Numbered from the stretch's first letter, positions 9,541 to 18,896 are shown. The stretch is 64,000 bases of DNA from Psychrobacter fozii (GCF_003217155.1 NZ_QJSU01000001.1:124001-188000), one strand, 5' to 3'. Program-made: numbers and translations. Notes: a model not told the origin generated them from the letters alone.

Positions 9541-10419
9541 ATGAACTATAAAAAGATAGATTGGGCAGTCGTTGGTACTATTGCTTGGGTTGTTCTCTGG
9601 CTAATCCTTTTAGCGATAGGCTTTGATAGCTTAGAAGGCTTTGGCGGATTAGGTGCCTTCTTATCAGGAATTTTTGCGCCGCTTGCGCCGCTTGCGCTGC
9701 TGTGGTTTTATAAAAGCTATCGAATACAAAGCAACGAATTAAAATTGCAGCGAGAAGAGCTAACTTTACAACGTAAAGCATTAGAGCAATCAGTGTTAGC
9801 TCAAGAAGGCTCAGAGACAGCTTTAAAGGAACAATCTGAAGCTATGAAAGCTCAACTATCTATTATTGAAAAACAGCTAGAAATTACTGAATATCAGTTC
9901 AAGACAGCAATTGAAGAAAAAAATATTAATAGACCAAAGTTTTTTGTAGAAGTAACTGATATACAGCTTGGTCAGATATGTGACAGCAACCTTAATCGTA
10001 AGAATATTCAAATCACCATAGAATATTTAAATAAGAGGGGAAAGGCCGACATTAGAGATATCGAATGTATGGTCTTAAGACAAAACCATATCAACTCCCC
10101 AATTGCTAAGTTTTTAGAACAACAACTTTTCATAGTTACATGGAATGCAAATAACCTTACAATCAACTCTAACTTTTCATTACATGATTTGGCACATGAA
10201 CAAATTATGTTAGGAAACTATGTCCAAGAGGGTAAAGACACAGGCAAACCTGTATATGTAATGAGAAAAATACTAATGGATATACTGATACTTTGCCAGC
10301 TTTCAATTTACTACGATTCAATACGTACAGGTATGGGAGTTGAAAAATATAACTTTTATATTTTTAATCAGGCAATAATTCTTTCAAAGAGTAGCACTCA
10401 GACTATATCAATGCCGTAA
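9541..10419 (+). CDS. Hypothetical membrane-anchored coiled-coil protein
   Basis: 292 residues, function not recognised. Two hydrophobic segments (about residues 9-27 and 35-58) form an N-terminal hairpin. A long charged heptad-like stretch of about 60-130 (QREELTLQRKALEQ...) looks like a coiled coil. A soluble C-terminal domain of about 150 residues starts near NRPKFFVEV. The coding sequence is more AT-rich than its neighbours, which may indicate recent acquisition. It is isolated: the upstream terminator and the convergent hydrolase gene downstream leave it as a monocistronic unit. Confidence 0.75.
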   Translation: MNYKKIDWAVVGTIAWVVLWLILLAIGFDSLEGFGGLGAFLSGIFAPLAPLALLWFYKSYRIQSNELKLQREELTLQRKALEQSVLAQEGSETALKEQSEAMKAQLSIIEKQLEITEYQFKTAIEEKNINRPKFFVEVTDIQLGQICDSNLNRKNIQITIEYLNKRGKADIRDIECMVLRQNHINSPIAKFLEQQLFIVTWNANNLTINSNFSLHDLAHEQIMLGNYVQEGKDTGKPVYVMRKILMDILILCQLSIYYDSIRTGMGVEKYNFYIFNQAIILSKSSTQTISMP

Positions 10420-10466
10420 TTATTGGATGAAAATTATAAGGCAGAATAGTTTAAAAAAAATAGAAT

Positions 10467-12005
10467 CTACACCGCCACATCCCAACTTCTAGGATAAGAA
10501 TATATCCGATCTTCACCCGTATAGTCACGCTGTCCATTATCCAGTAACCATGCAACCACTTGCTCACGTACTCTTCTACTATTGATTAGATTCATATGGC
10601 TCACCCCATAAAACACCGCTTTGTGACCATCTGGCACAAACAGCGCATGCTCGGTATCATCTTCACCTAGCGCAGAGGCTACCGACACCAGACCATCACC
10701 TAACAAGTCTGTCATTTTAGAATCATAATGCGTCTCGACCAAGGCACTGGCGACAAAGTAGGTTTTGATACCACTTGGCAAACCAGTAGGATGACGAAAG
10801 TCTTGTGGCAGCACACTACGTCCCTCTAAAGATTTCCAATCAACATCACGAATACTGCCATGACGCAGATCAATAATGCCGGCGCTGCGCATGTCACCCA
10901 GCTTTGCAAGCGAGCCTGCAAACGGCAGCTTGGCGATAATTTCTTGCACGTAATTGCCAATACGTTCGAGCACGGCACCATGGTGTGGCGAGCCTAGCGT
11001 GATGAGATTACCGACTCGCTTCACCCAATCCAAGTGATCTTGCTCACCATAAAACAGCGCACTGCGAGAGACCAAGCCACCCATACTATGACCGACCAAA
11101 TCTAGCTGACTGATATTAGGGTTGTCATCGACCAACTCTTGCAATATTCGGCAAAACTTACGACCGCTGCGTGAGATACGCCGACCCGTATTATAATCAA
11201 GATATAGCACCGTGGTATCAGGCTGGCTAAGACTAATCGCACTACCAAGACCATTACCCTCTTGTGACTGCCAACTCAAATGGCTCATGCATAGACCATG
11301 ACATAGGATGACCACGCGCCCTGACAGTTTTTCACGTTCTGGCAGTTTTCTATGTTCTGACAGTACTTCACATTGTGGGTTGCCGTCTTTATCGTATAGC
11401 ACCATCGGAATGGCGAGCGGGTTTTGGCTATTGACCAAATGATCGCCCATGACGCCATTTAATACATTGACCAGTTTTTTTAAGGACTCAGGCAATGGCT
11501 GAGACGTCTTTTGCATAATGATGTTTTTATATACTCTGAGCACCGATGCCAGATTATTACCCACCATCAGCATGACATGACGTATCGTGCCATAAATGCG
11601 GCCAGTGATACCGCGCTGCCACTTGTTTAAATGATTTTCGTTAAAACGACCTAGAGGACGCAAAATCACTTCGCGGTGAATGGCTTCTACAATATCAGTC
11701 ACCTCTACCACACCAACTGTCGCAAGCTGCGCTAAGCCTTCAAAAAAATCCGTCAAAGACACGGGTTTCGTTATCGTTTCTTGACTGCCATCGGCCAACA
11801 GCTTGACCAACTCATCCACGTCAATGGCTTCGAGTTGGTCTATCTGCTCATACAAATCACTGTGCAGTGGCTCGCTGTTGTCTGGTACAAAATGTGCTTC
11901 AAGTTCGTGTCGGATAGTATCGCTGTCGTCACAACCAATGCTATCGCTTACACGGTCTTTATAACGCAAATTTGGAGGGTTCATCATGTTGCTCATAGCG
12001 TTCAT
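10467..12005 (-). CDS. Alpha/beta hydrolase, lipase-like
   Basis: 512 residues. The catalytic serine motif LVGHSMGGLVSR lies about two-thirds along, after an oxyanion region VVILCHGLCMSHLSW. A later His (SHMNLIN region) could complete the triad. The first 200 residues are an extension not typical of small esterases. No signal peptide is seen, so it is probably cytoplasmic. The fold resembles PGAP1/triacylglycerol-lipase-like proteins. The start at 12005 lacks a clear ribosome-binding site and internal ATGs at codons 4 and 7 are possible. Substrate unknown. Confidence 0.8.
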   Translation of the reverse strand: MNAMSNMMNPPNLRYKDRVSDSIGCDDSDTIRHELEAHFVPDNSEPLHSDLYEQIDQLEAIDVDELVKLLADGSQETITKPVSLTDFFEGLAQLATVGVVEVTDIVEAIHREVILRPLGRFNENHLNKWQRGITGRIYGTIRHVMLMVGNNLASVLRVYKNIIMQKTSQPLPESLKKLVNVLNGVMGDHLVNSQNPLAIPMVLYDKDGNPQCEVLSEHRKLPEREKLSGRVVILCHGLCMSHLSWQSQEGNGLGSAISLSQPDTTVLYLDYNTGRRISRSGRKFCRILQELVDDNPNISQLDLVGHSMGGLVSRSALFYGEQDHLDWVKRVGNLITLGSPHHGAVLERIGNYVQEIIAKLPFAGSLAKLGDMRSAGIIDLRHGSIRDVDWKSLEGRSVLPQDFRHPTGLPSGIKTYFVASALVETHYDSKMTDLLGDGLVSVASALGEDDTEHALFVPDGHKAVFYGVSHMNLINSRRVREQVVAWLLDNGQRDYTGEDRIYSYPRSWDVAV

Positions 12006-12364
12006 TGTGTTGGCACATTTAGCGAAAAGGATAGTTTTCTATACTAGTCTTTAAATAGCATAAATAGAAGAAATCATTGGATTTTGAAGTGTATTAATTG
12101 TTAGGAAATATTGTTGGAAAGGATTGATAGGCAGTTGATGTTGCTTGTTTTTTTAATATAGCCAGCGAACTGCTAAACCGCTACAGTGTTACCTTCTCTA
12201 GAGGTACTACTTGTACAATCTGAAGTTGGCTGCCTTGTACCCATTTTAGAGTTCTTTGATTATGCTGTACCCAAACAAAAAAACCTCAAGCCATGGCTTG
12301 AGATTTTTCTGGTAAAACGCTTAGTTATTTATGTCTGTCACCAGCTCGATATGGCGTGAACGAT
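12006..12364. other. Intergenic region between hydrolase and phoX-like gene
   Basis: Contains the phoX terminator (12276-12309) and presumably the hydrolase promoter. Nothing else recognisable. Confidence 0.5.
12276..12309 (-). terminator. Terminator after the PhoX-family gene
   Basis: Perfect 18-base palindrome CTCAAGCCATGGCTTGAG flanked by A and T runs, so it may work in both directions. It lies about 60 bases past the stop of the phosphatase gene. Confidence 0.85.
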
Positions 12365-14614
12365 TTACGAGAACGATTCTGCCAATATCACATCACCATC
12401 ATTTTTAGTAATCATTACCGTGGCAGATCTTGGCGTAATACCGCCTTTGACTGCACCCCAAGCATTACCAGGATGCTGAATGTTGATAAACAAGGTTTTA
12501 AAATCTGGTGTCATGGTAATACCTGTCACTTCACAGCCTTCAGGACCGACAAAGAAACGCTTAAGATTGTCATCAGTCGCTGCCAAGCCTATACGAGTCT
12601 CTTGCCCTGTCGAGGCTGTTTTAACTGACCCATCATTCACTTTACCGGGCAATGCTGCCAATAGCATACAGTTGGTCGTGTCTGTATATGCACCATCATC
12701 TGTTTGAATCCACAATACGCCGCGCGGGTCAAAAAACAAACCGTCTGGAGAAGACAAATCATTATTGGCATTCAATCCTGATAGGTTTTCTGAAGATTTG
12801 TCACTAGGTGACGCAAATAGGTAAATGTCCCACTCAAAACTGGTGGCTGCATGATCACCATTTGTTTCGGCCCAGCGGATAATATGACCATTATCGTTAC
12901 CAGCGGCTTTGCCATTCACATCGTAACTGCGAGGATTACTGGCTGAAACAGGCTGATCGTCATCGACGCCGCGGTTTTTATTATTGGTCAAGGTTACATA
13001 CACTTCGCCAGTAACGGGGCTGACAGATACCCATTCAGGGCGATCCATCTTCGTAGCACCCAACACATCGGCAGCTGCACGCGCAAAGACTAATACGTCA
13101 TCTTGACCATTAAACGGCAGTACACTGTTGGTATTGTCCAATCCATTTTGACCATAAACCAACGGCTGCCATGTACCACTGCCATCTTCATTAAAGATTG
13201 CCGTGTACAGCGTGCCTTCGTTCATATATTTGTCACCCGCTTTTAGGCCGCCACCGATATCGCTTTTTGACCACTTAGCTTTTGACACGAACTTATAAAT
13301 ATACTCACCGCGTGAGTCATCACCCATATAAAACACCACAGGGCGACCTTGCTTAACAGGTGCAAACGCACAGTTTTCATGAGCAAAACGACCCAAAGCT
13401 GTACGCTTTTGAGGCATGGCATTTTTATCAAACGGGTCAATTTCGGTGATATAGCCAAAAGTATTAAAAGCATTACGATAATCATCAATGGCTGTTTTAC
13501 CTGCGACGGTCATATTCCAGCGTGCAAATTCATCTGCCATGGTAGCGTCTGCTGCTTTCGGTGTATGCCACAAGTAACCCCAAGTAGCATGGTCTTCTTT
13601 TGCACCATAACGCTCGCGGCCATAATTTTGGGCAGCACTTAATTGGCTAGCGTCTTTACCGCGAGCGAACACGCCTAAGAAATTCTCTTCGGTGGTCAAA
13701 TAAGTACCCCAAGGCGACAACCCTGCCCCGCAGTTGTTATTGATGCCACGTGTTTTTAAGCCAGTAGGGTCAAATTTAGTCTTGACCAAATCAGATCCTG
13801 CAACAGGGCCAGTGAGCTGTGACGTGGTGCTACTGGTGATGCGGCGGTTATATTTAGAGTCTCGAACCATCTCGTAACCTTTGCCACTAGCACGGCGCTT
13901 CATCTCAACTACCGCCACCCCATGACAATTCACCTCACGGCGCACATCAGTGGCTCGGCGAACTTCTTGAAAGATGGGCTCAGCACTGCTGTCTTTTTTC
14001 ACATCATAGCCAAATGGACTTAATTCGGCGCTGTTCACGTATTCATGATTCATGACTAGCAAGCCGCTTTCAGAGGCTTTGACATCGTAATTATTACCTG
14101 TTTTGCCAAAAAACCACATGCCATCATGATTGTCACCCATGCGCCAATCAAATGATTCAGCAGATTGCTCACGGTTGTCTTTCCAGTCCTCGATACCCGA
14201 CATCAGCGGTGTGCCCAGTGGCAATATCATTTCTGCCTTGTAACCATCAGCCACGCTCATTTCTGCTGCGGTCGAATGTGCCACGGCAGTGAACTTTAAT
14301 GTTTCTGGGCGGCTTCGATTACCATGTGCTGGAACAGTAGCATCATCGCCACTACGAACTGTCATGGTGCTATTGGCGCCTTTGGTATGACCAACCAATG
14401 GTAATGCACCAAAAAAGGCAGCAGCGGTTAATCCCGTGCCACCTTTTAATAGACTACGGCGGTTCAATCGACGGCTGATAATGGTTTGAAAATCCATATT
14501 ATTAGTAGGATTAGAATCTTCAATGACTTCATGAGCGAGATTTTGCTTATTATTTATTTGATTGTTGTTTGCTTGCTGATCGTTATTTACTGGCTTATTG
14601 CTTAATAGGGTCAT
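12365..14614 (-). CDS. PhoX-family (DUF839) phosphatase, Tat-exported
   Basis: 749 residues. A twin-arginine signal is seen at residues 47-75: SRRLNRRSLLKGG followed by a hydrophobic stretch ending near PLVGHTKG. It is preceded by an unusually long, Asn/Gln-rich leader. The body matches PhoX/DUF839 proteins: VNCHGVAVVEM, NCGAGLSPWGTYLTTEENF, YMGDDSRGEYIYKFV and FVGPEGCEVTGI. PhoX enzymes are periplasmic or secreted calcium/iron phosphatases that free phosphate from organic esters. ATG 14614 is supported by AAGGTG seven bases upstream. No pho box was confirmed. Confidence 0.9.
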   Translation of the reverse strand: MTLLSNKPVNNDQQANNNQINNKQNLAHEVIEDSNPTNNMDFQTIISRRLNRRSLLKGGTGLTAAAFFGALPLVGHTKGANSTMTVRSGDDATVPAHGNRSRPETLKFTAVAHSTAAEMSVADGYKAEMILPLGTPLMSGIEDWKDNREQSAESFDWRMGDNHDGMWFFGKTGNNYDVKASESGLLVMNHEYVNSAELSPFGYDVKKDSSAEPIFQEVRRATDVRREVNCHGVAVVEMKRRASGKGYEMVRDSKYNRRITSSTTSQLTGPVAGSDLVKTKFDPTGLKTRGINNNCGAGLSPWGTYLTTEENFLGVFARGKDASQLSAAQNYGRERYGAKEDHATWGYLWHTPKAADATMADEFARWNMTVAGKTAIDDYRNAFNTFGYITEIDPFDKNAMPQKRTALGRFAHENCAFAPVKQGRPVVFYMGDDSRGEYIYKFVSKAKWSKSDIGGGLKAGDKYMNEGTLYTAIFNEDGSGTWQPLVYGQNGLDNTNSVLPFNGQDDVLVFARAAADVLGATKMDRPEWVSVSPVTGEVYVTLTNNKNRGVDDDQPVSASNPRSYDVNGKAAGNDNGHIIRWAETNGDHAATSFEWDIYLFASPSDKSSENLSGLNANNDLSSPDGLFFDPRGVLWIQTDDGAYTDTTNCMLLAALPGKVNDGSVKTASTGQETRIGLAATDDNLKRFFVGPEGCEVTGITMTPDFKTLFINIQHPGNAWGAVKGGITPRSATVMITKNDGDVILAESFS

Positions 14615-14782
14615 TATCAGTCACCTTGCTATTCGGCTAGATTGGCATAAAAAATATCATGGCACTGCTATCAACAGCACCAAAAAAATATGAAGTAGCC
14701 GCTATCCTACTCAGCATTCATGACAGTATGTTGAACGTTAGATGACGGTTTGATGACAAGAAGTTTTGGTAACCCTATAACA

Positions 14783-14818
14783 CAAAAAAAATCCCAAGCG
14801 ATAACTTGGGATTTTTTG
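14783..14818 (-). terminator. Terminator after the FAH-family gene
   Basis: ATCCCAAG/CTTGGGAT stem with eight T on the minus strand, 35 bases past the stop codon at 14854. Confidence 0.9.
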
Positions 14819-14853
14819 ATATTTATTTAATACTAACCGTGGGCTGAGCAAGT

Positions 14854-15570
14854 TTACTCTACTTGTGATACCCACTCATGTGCACCTAACTTAAGTTTTA
14901 CTTGATCACCGGCTTGCAATATACCAACACCACTTGGGGTGCCAGTCATAATCACATCGCCTGCTTGTAAGCTAAACGCGTGGCTAATTTCTGCAAGTAA
15001 CTCGTAAACTGAAAACAGCATTAAGGCGCTATCACCATCTTGCTTGAGCTCATCATTGATGATGAGCTGATAGTTTACTTGGCTAAAATCCCCAAAGGCT
15101 TGTGGATCAACCCAATCAGCCAAGACACAAGAGCCATCAAAGCACTTGGCACGCTCCCATGGATGACCTTTTTCTTTTAGCTTACTTTGCAAGTCACGTA
15201 ACGTTAAGTCCAATCCCAACGTTACACCACCAATCGCTTGCTTGGCTTGCTCAGCAGTTGCCGCAGATAGATCGGCTGACAGCTGAATACAAAGCTCCGC
15301 TTCGTAATGCGTATCGCCATATACTGCTGAATCAGGACGAGCAATGGCATTGCGTGTACTGACCACTGACGATGCAGGCTTCATAAATAAGATGGGCGAT
15401 TTCGGTATCTCATTTCCCAGCTCGCGGGCATGTTCGGCATAATTACGACCAACACAGACTACCTTGCCGATGGAGGCACGCAATCTGTTGTTAACGTTGG
15501 CGACACTAGTATCATCATGGACACTAGCAGAAATTGCATCGGCTAAAGACATATGTGGTGACTGGCTCAT
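14854..15570 (-). CDS. Fumarylacetoacetate hydrolase-family protein
   Basis: 238 residues. The family core is clear: KVVCVGRNYAEHARELGNE, PILFMKPASSVV, HYEAELCIQL (metal-binding Glu pair), LGLDLTLRDLQ and GDVIMTGTPSGVG. Members include acylpyruvate hydrolase and oxaloacetate decarboxylase/tautomerase types. The size and the opening fit the YcgM-like group. It lies 123 bases downstream of the ABC permease genes on the same strand and could share their transcript. The actual substrate cannot be read from the sequence. Confidence 0.87.
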   Translation of the reverse strand: MSQSPHMSLADAISASVHDDTSVANVNNRLRASIGKVVCVGRNYAEHARELGNEIPKSPILFMKPASSVVSTRNAIARPDSAVYGDTHYEAELCIQLSADLSAATAEQAKQAIGGVTLGLDLTLRDLQSKLKEKGHPWERAKCFDGSCVLADWVDPQAFGDFSQVNYQLIINDELKQDGDSALMLFSVYELLAEISHAFSLQAGDVIMTGTPSGVGILQAGDQVKLKLGAHEWVSQVE

Positions 15571-15693
15571 AATAGGCGCTCACAGCAAATTATTGTTATT
15601 TTCGTAAATGTACATACCGCACTATTTAGTCTAGGGCGTGTCGTATCGTGTCCTAGCATTATGCTTATGATAAATAATTTTTGCCACAACTTC

Positions 15694-16419
15694 TTAAGGA
15701 ATCGTACTAGTAATCACGTCTGGTGGTACATAACTTGTGTGGCGATTCATTCTCTTTTCAAACAATCTAAAGCTAAACAAAATCACCCATGACAATAGCA
15801 GATACACGATACCAGCAGCGAAGAACAACTCCATCAAGGTATAAGTACGCGCACTAATCGTACGAGCAACCCCTGTGATATCCATCAACGCAATGGTAGA
15901 TGCCAATGCACTACCTTTTAGCATAAAGATGACTTCGTTACTGTAGGCTGGAATCACGATACCAAAGGCACGAGGCAACGTAATACGTGTCAGCTTCTGC
16001 CACTTTGACATGCCAATAGCATCAGCCGCTTCCAACTCACCAACAGGAATAGTCTGAATCGCACCGCGAATGATTTCTGCTAAATAAGCACTGGTATTTA
16101 ACGTGAAAGCAATAATGGCACACCAATACGCTTGGCTAAGTACGGGTTCCCATAAGAATGATTCACGTACCGCCTCGAACTGACCTAGACCATAATAAAT
16201 CAAAAATATCTGTACCAGTAGCGGCGTGCCACGGAAAAAGAAAATATAAGAGAATGGTAGTATTTGCACCAGCCAGCTCTTTGACAAGCGTAGCTGCGCT
16301 AAAACCAAACCAAAAAATAGGCCGATAATACCGGAGACAACGACCAGCTGTGCGGTCAACACAGCGCCCTCTAATAACTCAGGAATATTATCAAAAATGA
16401 CCTGCCAATTCCAATCCAT
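15694..16419 (-). CDS. Basic amino-acid-type ABC transporter permease (ArtM/HisM-like)
   Basis: 241 residues, with transmembrane helices and the EAA loop ELEAADAIGMSKWQKLTRITLPRAFG. The motif FFFRGTPLLVQIFLIYYGLGQFE is typical of the arginine/histidine/lysine uptake subfamily. ATG 16419 has GGAG seven bases upstream and lies 12 bases after the preceding permease stop, so the two are co-transcribed. It should form the channel with the gene at 16432-17166 and use the ATPase at 21053-21850. Confidence 0.9.
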   Translation of the reverse strand: MDWNWQVIFDNIPELLEGAVLTAQLVVVSGIIGLFFGLVLAQLRLSKSWLVQILPFSYIFFFRGTPLLVQIFLIYYGLGQFEAVRESFLWEPVLSQAYWCAIIAFTLNTSAYLAEIIRGAIQTIPVGELEAADAIGMSKWQKLTRITLPRAFGIVIPAYSNEVIFMLKGSALASTIALMDITGVARTISARTYTLMELFFAAGIVYLLLSWVILFSFRLFEKRMNRHTSYVPPDVITSTIP

Positions 16420-16431
16420 AGTATCTCTCCC

Positions 16432-17166
16432 CTATCCTATGGTCGATTGACGATGAGTGGACTGACGGCTCAGCTTTTTAGCATAGCGTGCTGCTGGATT
16501 GGCGCGCCATTCAAGCCACATCATAAAGCCAGTAATCAACATGGTCAGACCCAAATAAATAATTGCTGCTGCCATATAAAAAGTAAAAGGCTGCTGCGTT
16601 GATTGAGCGGCACGTGATGATTGATACATAATGTCTTTGAGGCCTATGACCGATACCAATGCGGTATCTTTGAGCAAGACCAAAAACAAATTGCCCAATC
16701 CTGGCAACGCAATTTGCCAAACTTGTGGCAAAGTGATGCGATAAAACGTCTGAAAAGGACGCATACCAATCGCTTGCGCGGCTTCACGTTGACCAATGGG
16801 AATCTCTTGAATCGACATGCGAAAGATTTCAGTCGCATAAGCGCCAAAAGCAATCGATAGCGCCATGACGCCACCCCAAAAAGCACTAATCTCAACATAT
16901 TCGTTATAGCCGAATTTTTTGAGAATCGTCATCAGTAGTATCGAGCCGCCATAATAGATGAACAGCACCAATAGCAACTCAGGGATACCACGCATCGTCG
17001 CCGTATATACAGTCGCAAGCTTACGTAGCAGCCAGACATTAGACAGCTTAGCGGTCGCACCAAGCAAGCCCAAAGCCATACCAATAATTAAACTGGTAAC
17101 AGCAAGCTTGATGGTGACGGTAGCGCCGCTCAGTAGTAGCGCGCCAAATCCTTGTAAATCAAACAC
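16432..17166 (-). CDS. Basic amino-acid-type ABC transporter permease (ArtQ/HisQ-like), GTG start
   Basis: 244 residues. EAA loop QREAAQAIGMRPFQTFYRITLPQVW and the helix start ATMRGIPELLLVLFIYYGG mark a HisQ/ArtQ-type permease. The reading frame begins with GTG at 17166 (MFDLQGFGALLLSG), the usual N-terminus of the family. A basic tail follows the last helix. About 510 bases and a terminator separate it from the binding-protein genes upstream, so the permease pair likely has its own promoter. Confidence 0.9.
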   Translation of the reverse strand: MFDLQGFGALLLSGATVTIKLAVTSLIIGMALGLLGATAKLSNVWLLRKLATVYTATMRGIPELLLVLFIYYGGSILLMTILKKFGYNEYVEISAFWGGVMALSIAFGAYATEIFRMSIQEIPIGQREAAQAIGMRPFQTFYRITLPQVWQIALPGLGNLFLVLLKDTALVSVIGLKDIMYQSSRAAQSTQQPFTFYMAAAIIYLGLTMLITGFMMWLEWRANPAARYAKKLSRQSTHRQSTIG

Positions 17167-17499
17167 AATTATCCACTCTGTCTCTTTATATTAGCAATTT
17201 GCAAAATATGAGTTAAAAGAATCAGCATCAATAGCTGAGCGCTACTAATAATCGTATTTTATACCAAATTAGGTATGGGTATTTTGCGTCATATATTAAC
17301 GTCAAAATGATACGAAAATTACTGCGAAAATTGACGCGGTAGAAATGAGGGCTGATTTTATCATATTCACTGCAAGCTATGTTAATACTCACATGTAAAA
17401 GCAGTGCCTAAATAGGCACTTATCTTCTTAAAAACGAGTCAAATCAGGACTGCTTTTATAAACCAAGCAGTCAATATAGCGAATATCCAACTATTTTTT

Positions 17500-17542
17500 A
17501 GAAAAAAAGAAGGGCACTACCATTAAGGCAATACCCTTCTTA
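17500..17542 (-). terminator. Terminator after the third binding-protein gene
   Basis: Minus strand AAGAAGGG...CCCTTCTT, extended inward to about 15 pairs with wobble, then a run of T. It ends the transcript of the three binding-protein genes. Confidence 0.88.
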
Positions 17543-17632
17543 CTGATTAAATCAAACGCTAGTTTATGAGACATGACCATCCAAACGGTTATTACGTCAG
17601 ATTATAGCTACTCGCTCAATAAAGTATTTAGC

Positions 17633-17680
17633 GAGTTATTGAACAAGTCACTGAGCAAATCACTGAACAAGTTACTGAGC
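17633..17680. repeat. 12-bp tandem repeat, 4 copies, abutting a stop codon
   Basis: Four consecutive degenerate 12-base units: GAGTTATTGAAC, AAGTCACTGAGC, AAATCACTGAAC, AAGTTACTGAGC. The last unit touches the stop codon (17681-17683) of the binding-protein gene. Confidence 0.8.
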
Positions 17681-18676
17681 TTACTCGGCAGGTTCTGCTA
17701 CCGTATCAGTCTCAGTCTCAGTCTCAGTCTCAGTCTCAGTCTCAGTCTCAGTCTCAGTCTCAGTCTCAGTCTCAGTCTCAGTCTCAGTCTCAGTTGCTAT
17801 TGTGGCGCTGGTCTCTGGTACCGCAAAATATTTGTTATTGATATCATCATACGTGCCATTTGCTTTAATATTGGCCAATGCCTGATTGATCTTTGCTTGT
17901 AGCTCGTCACCTGGACGAACCGCGATCGCAAAGTTATCATTGATATCAATCTCTTCACCTTTGAGCCCATACTGACTGCCTGATGTTGAACCAAGCCACT
18001 CTAACGCTGGCAATTTATCAGATACCATTGCATCAACACGGTTTGAGCCCAAATCCAAAAACGCATTACTGAGCGTATCATACAGCTTCATATCAGCGTC
18101 TGGATATGCCTTCTCAAACCACTGCGAAGAGATGGTCGAGCGCTGAGCAGCGATAGAATTTGCATTGATATCACTGCTATTGCTGGGATCAAAACTACTG
18201 TCTTTTTTGGCTAAAAAAACCAACGTATTGCTAAAGTATGGCTCAGTAAAGCTGACTTGTTGCTCACGCTCAGGGGTGACTGACATAGCCGCCACAATCG
18301 CATCATATTTACCCGCCTTTAGACCAGGAATAATACCGTCCCAATCTTGCGCCGTAATTTCACAAGTCATCTTCATATCGGCACAGAGAGCATTGGCAAT
18401 ATCTACATCAAAACCACCAAGAGTGCCATCCGCATTGGTATAGTTAAAAGGCGCATAAGCACCCTCAGTACCAATACGTAGCACTTCACCCGTCGTTTCT
18501 GCCTCAGCAGTCACTTGAGTGGCATCATCACTCGCATCATCTTGACCATTACTACAGCCTGCTAAAGTTAAAAGCGCAGCCATCGTCACTAAAGGCACTG
18601 AAAATCGTCGTGCCTTTATACCATTGATAACTGATGCGTTCGTGACTGCATTGTGTTGGTCAAAATGGTTTTTCAT
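17681..18676 (-). CDS. Amino-acid ABC transporter binding lipoprotein with (Thr-Glu)n tail
   Basis: 331 residues from ATG 18676, chosen because AAGGA lies just upstream; an ATG two codons earlier would overlap it. A signal sequence ends in lipobox LAGC after an unusually long N-region. The receptor domain has the SBP family 3 features EGAYAPFNYTNADGTLGGFDVDIANAL, QDWDGIIPGLKAGKYDAIVAAMSVTPER and NKYFAVPE. It is unusual in ending with about 14 Thr-Glu dipeptides encoded by a perfect hexanucleotide repeat, then DTVAEPAE. It is the third of three related binding proteins; ligand probably a polar or basic amino acid. Confidence 0.9.
   Translation of the reverse strand: MKNHFDQHNAVTNASVINGIKARRFSVPLVTMAALLTLAGCSNGQDDASDDATQVTAEAETTGEVLRIGTEGAYAPFNYTNADGTLGGFDVDIANALCADMKMTCEITAQDWDGIIPGLKAGKYDAIVAAMSVTPEREQQVSFTEPYFSNTLVFLAKKDSSFDPSNSSDINANSIAAQRSTISSQWFEKAYPDADMKLYDTLSNAFLDLGSNRVDAMVSDKLPALEWLGSTSGSQYGLKGEEIDINDNFAIAVRPGDELQAKINQALANIKANGTYDDINNKYFAVPETSATIATETETETETETETETETETETETETETETDTVAEPAE
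17707..17790. repeat. Hexanucleotide microsatellite (CAGTCT)14 inside a coding region
   Basis: Fourteen perfect copies of CAGTCT on the plus strand. On the coding (minus) strand they encode alternating Thr and Glu. The unit is a multiple of three, so copy-number change alters the tail length without a frameshift. Confidence 0.95.
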
Positions 18677-18722
18677 GATCATCCTTGGAGTTTGTTAATA
18701 GAAATATTGCTCATCGCTATCG

Positions 18723-18815
18723 GTTCACGGTACTGTATTTGTTCACGATACTATTGTTCACGATACTATTGTTCACGATACTATTGTTCACGGCACTATT
18801 GCTCACGGTACTGTG
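18723..18815. repeat. 15-bp tandem repeat, about six copies, between two binding-protein genes
   Basis: Core unit GTTCACGATACTATT is repeated three times perfectly (18741-18785). It is flanked by an 18-base variant at 18723 and two diverged copies ending at 18815. It fills the short intergenic gap upstream of the third receptor gene. Confidence 0.9.
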
Positions 18816-18896
18816 ACCTCACCCTTATATCAGCTAAAGATAGTGATAAACGGCGAGATACATCAGTAGTCGCTTGCGGCTGTTTTTCTTCAGTAA

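Larger units (their letters stand above)
17167..17680. other. Intergenic region between binding-protein and permease genes
   Basis: Holds the terminator at 17500-17542, a 12-bp tandem array at 17633-17680 and a small inverted repeat AGTGCCTA-AA-TAGGCACT at 17403-17420 that could be an operator for the permease genes. No gene seen. Confidence 0.55.

Noticed and set aside
17403..17420. Small inverted repeat as an ArgR-type operator
   Set aside because: It is symmetric but does not match the ArgR consensus; kept only as a possible operator in the intergenic entry.
17573..17902. Plus-strand open frame with a Ser-Leu repeat peptide
   Set aside because: It is the antisense reading of the CAGTCT microsatellite in the binding-protein gene; no ribosome-binding site and no homology.
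18723..18815. Possible CRISPR array
   Set aside because: Units are contiguous with no unique spacers; it is a simple tandem repeat, as are the arrays at 17633, 21000, 22184 and 54111.
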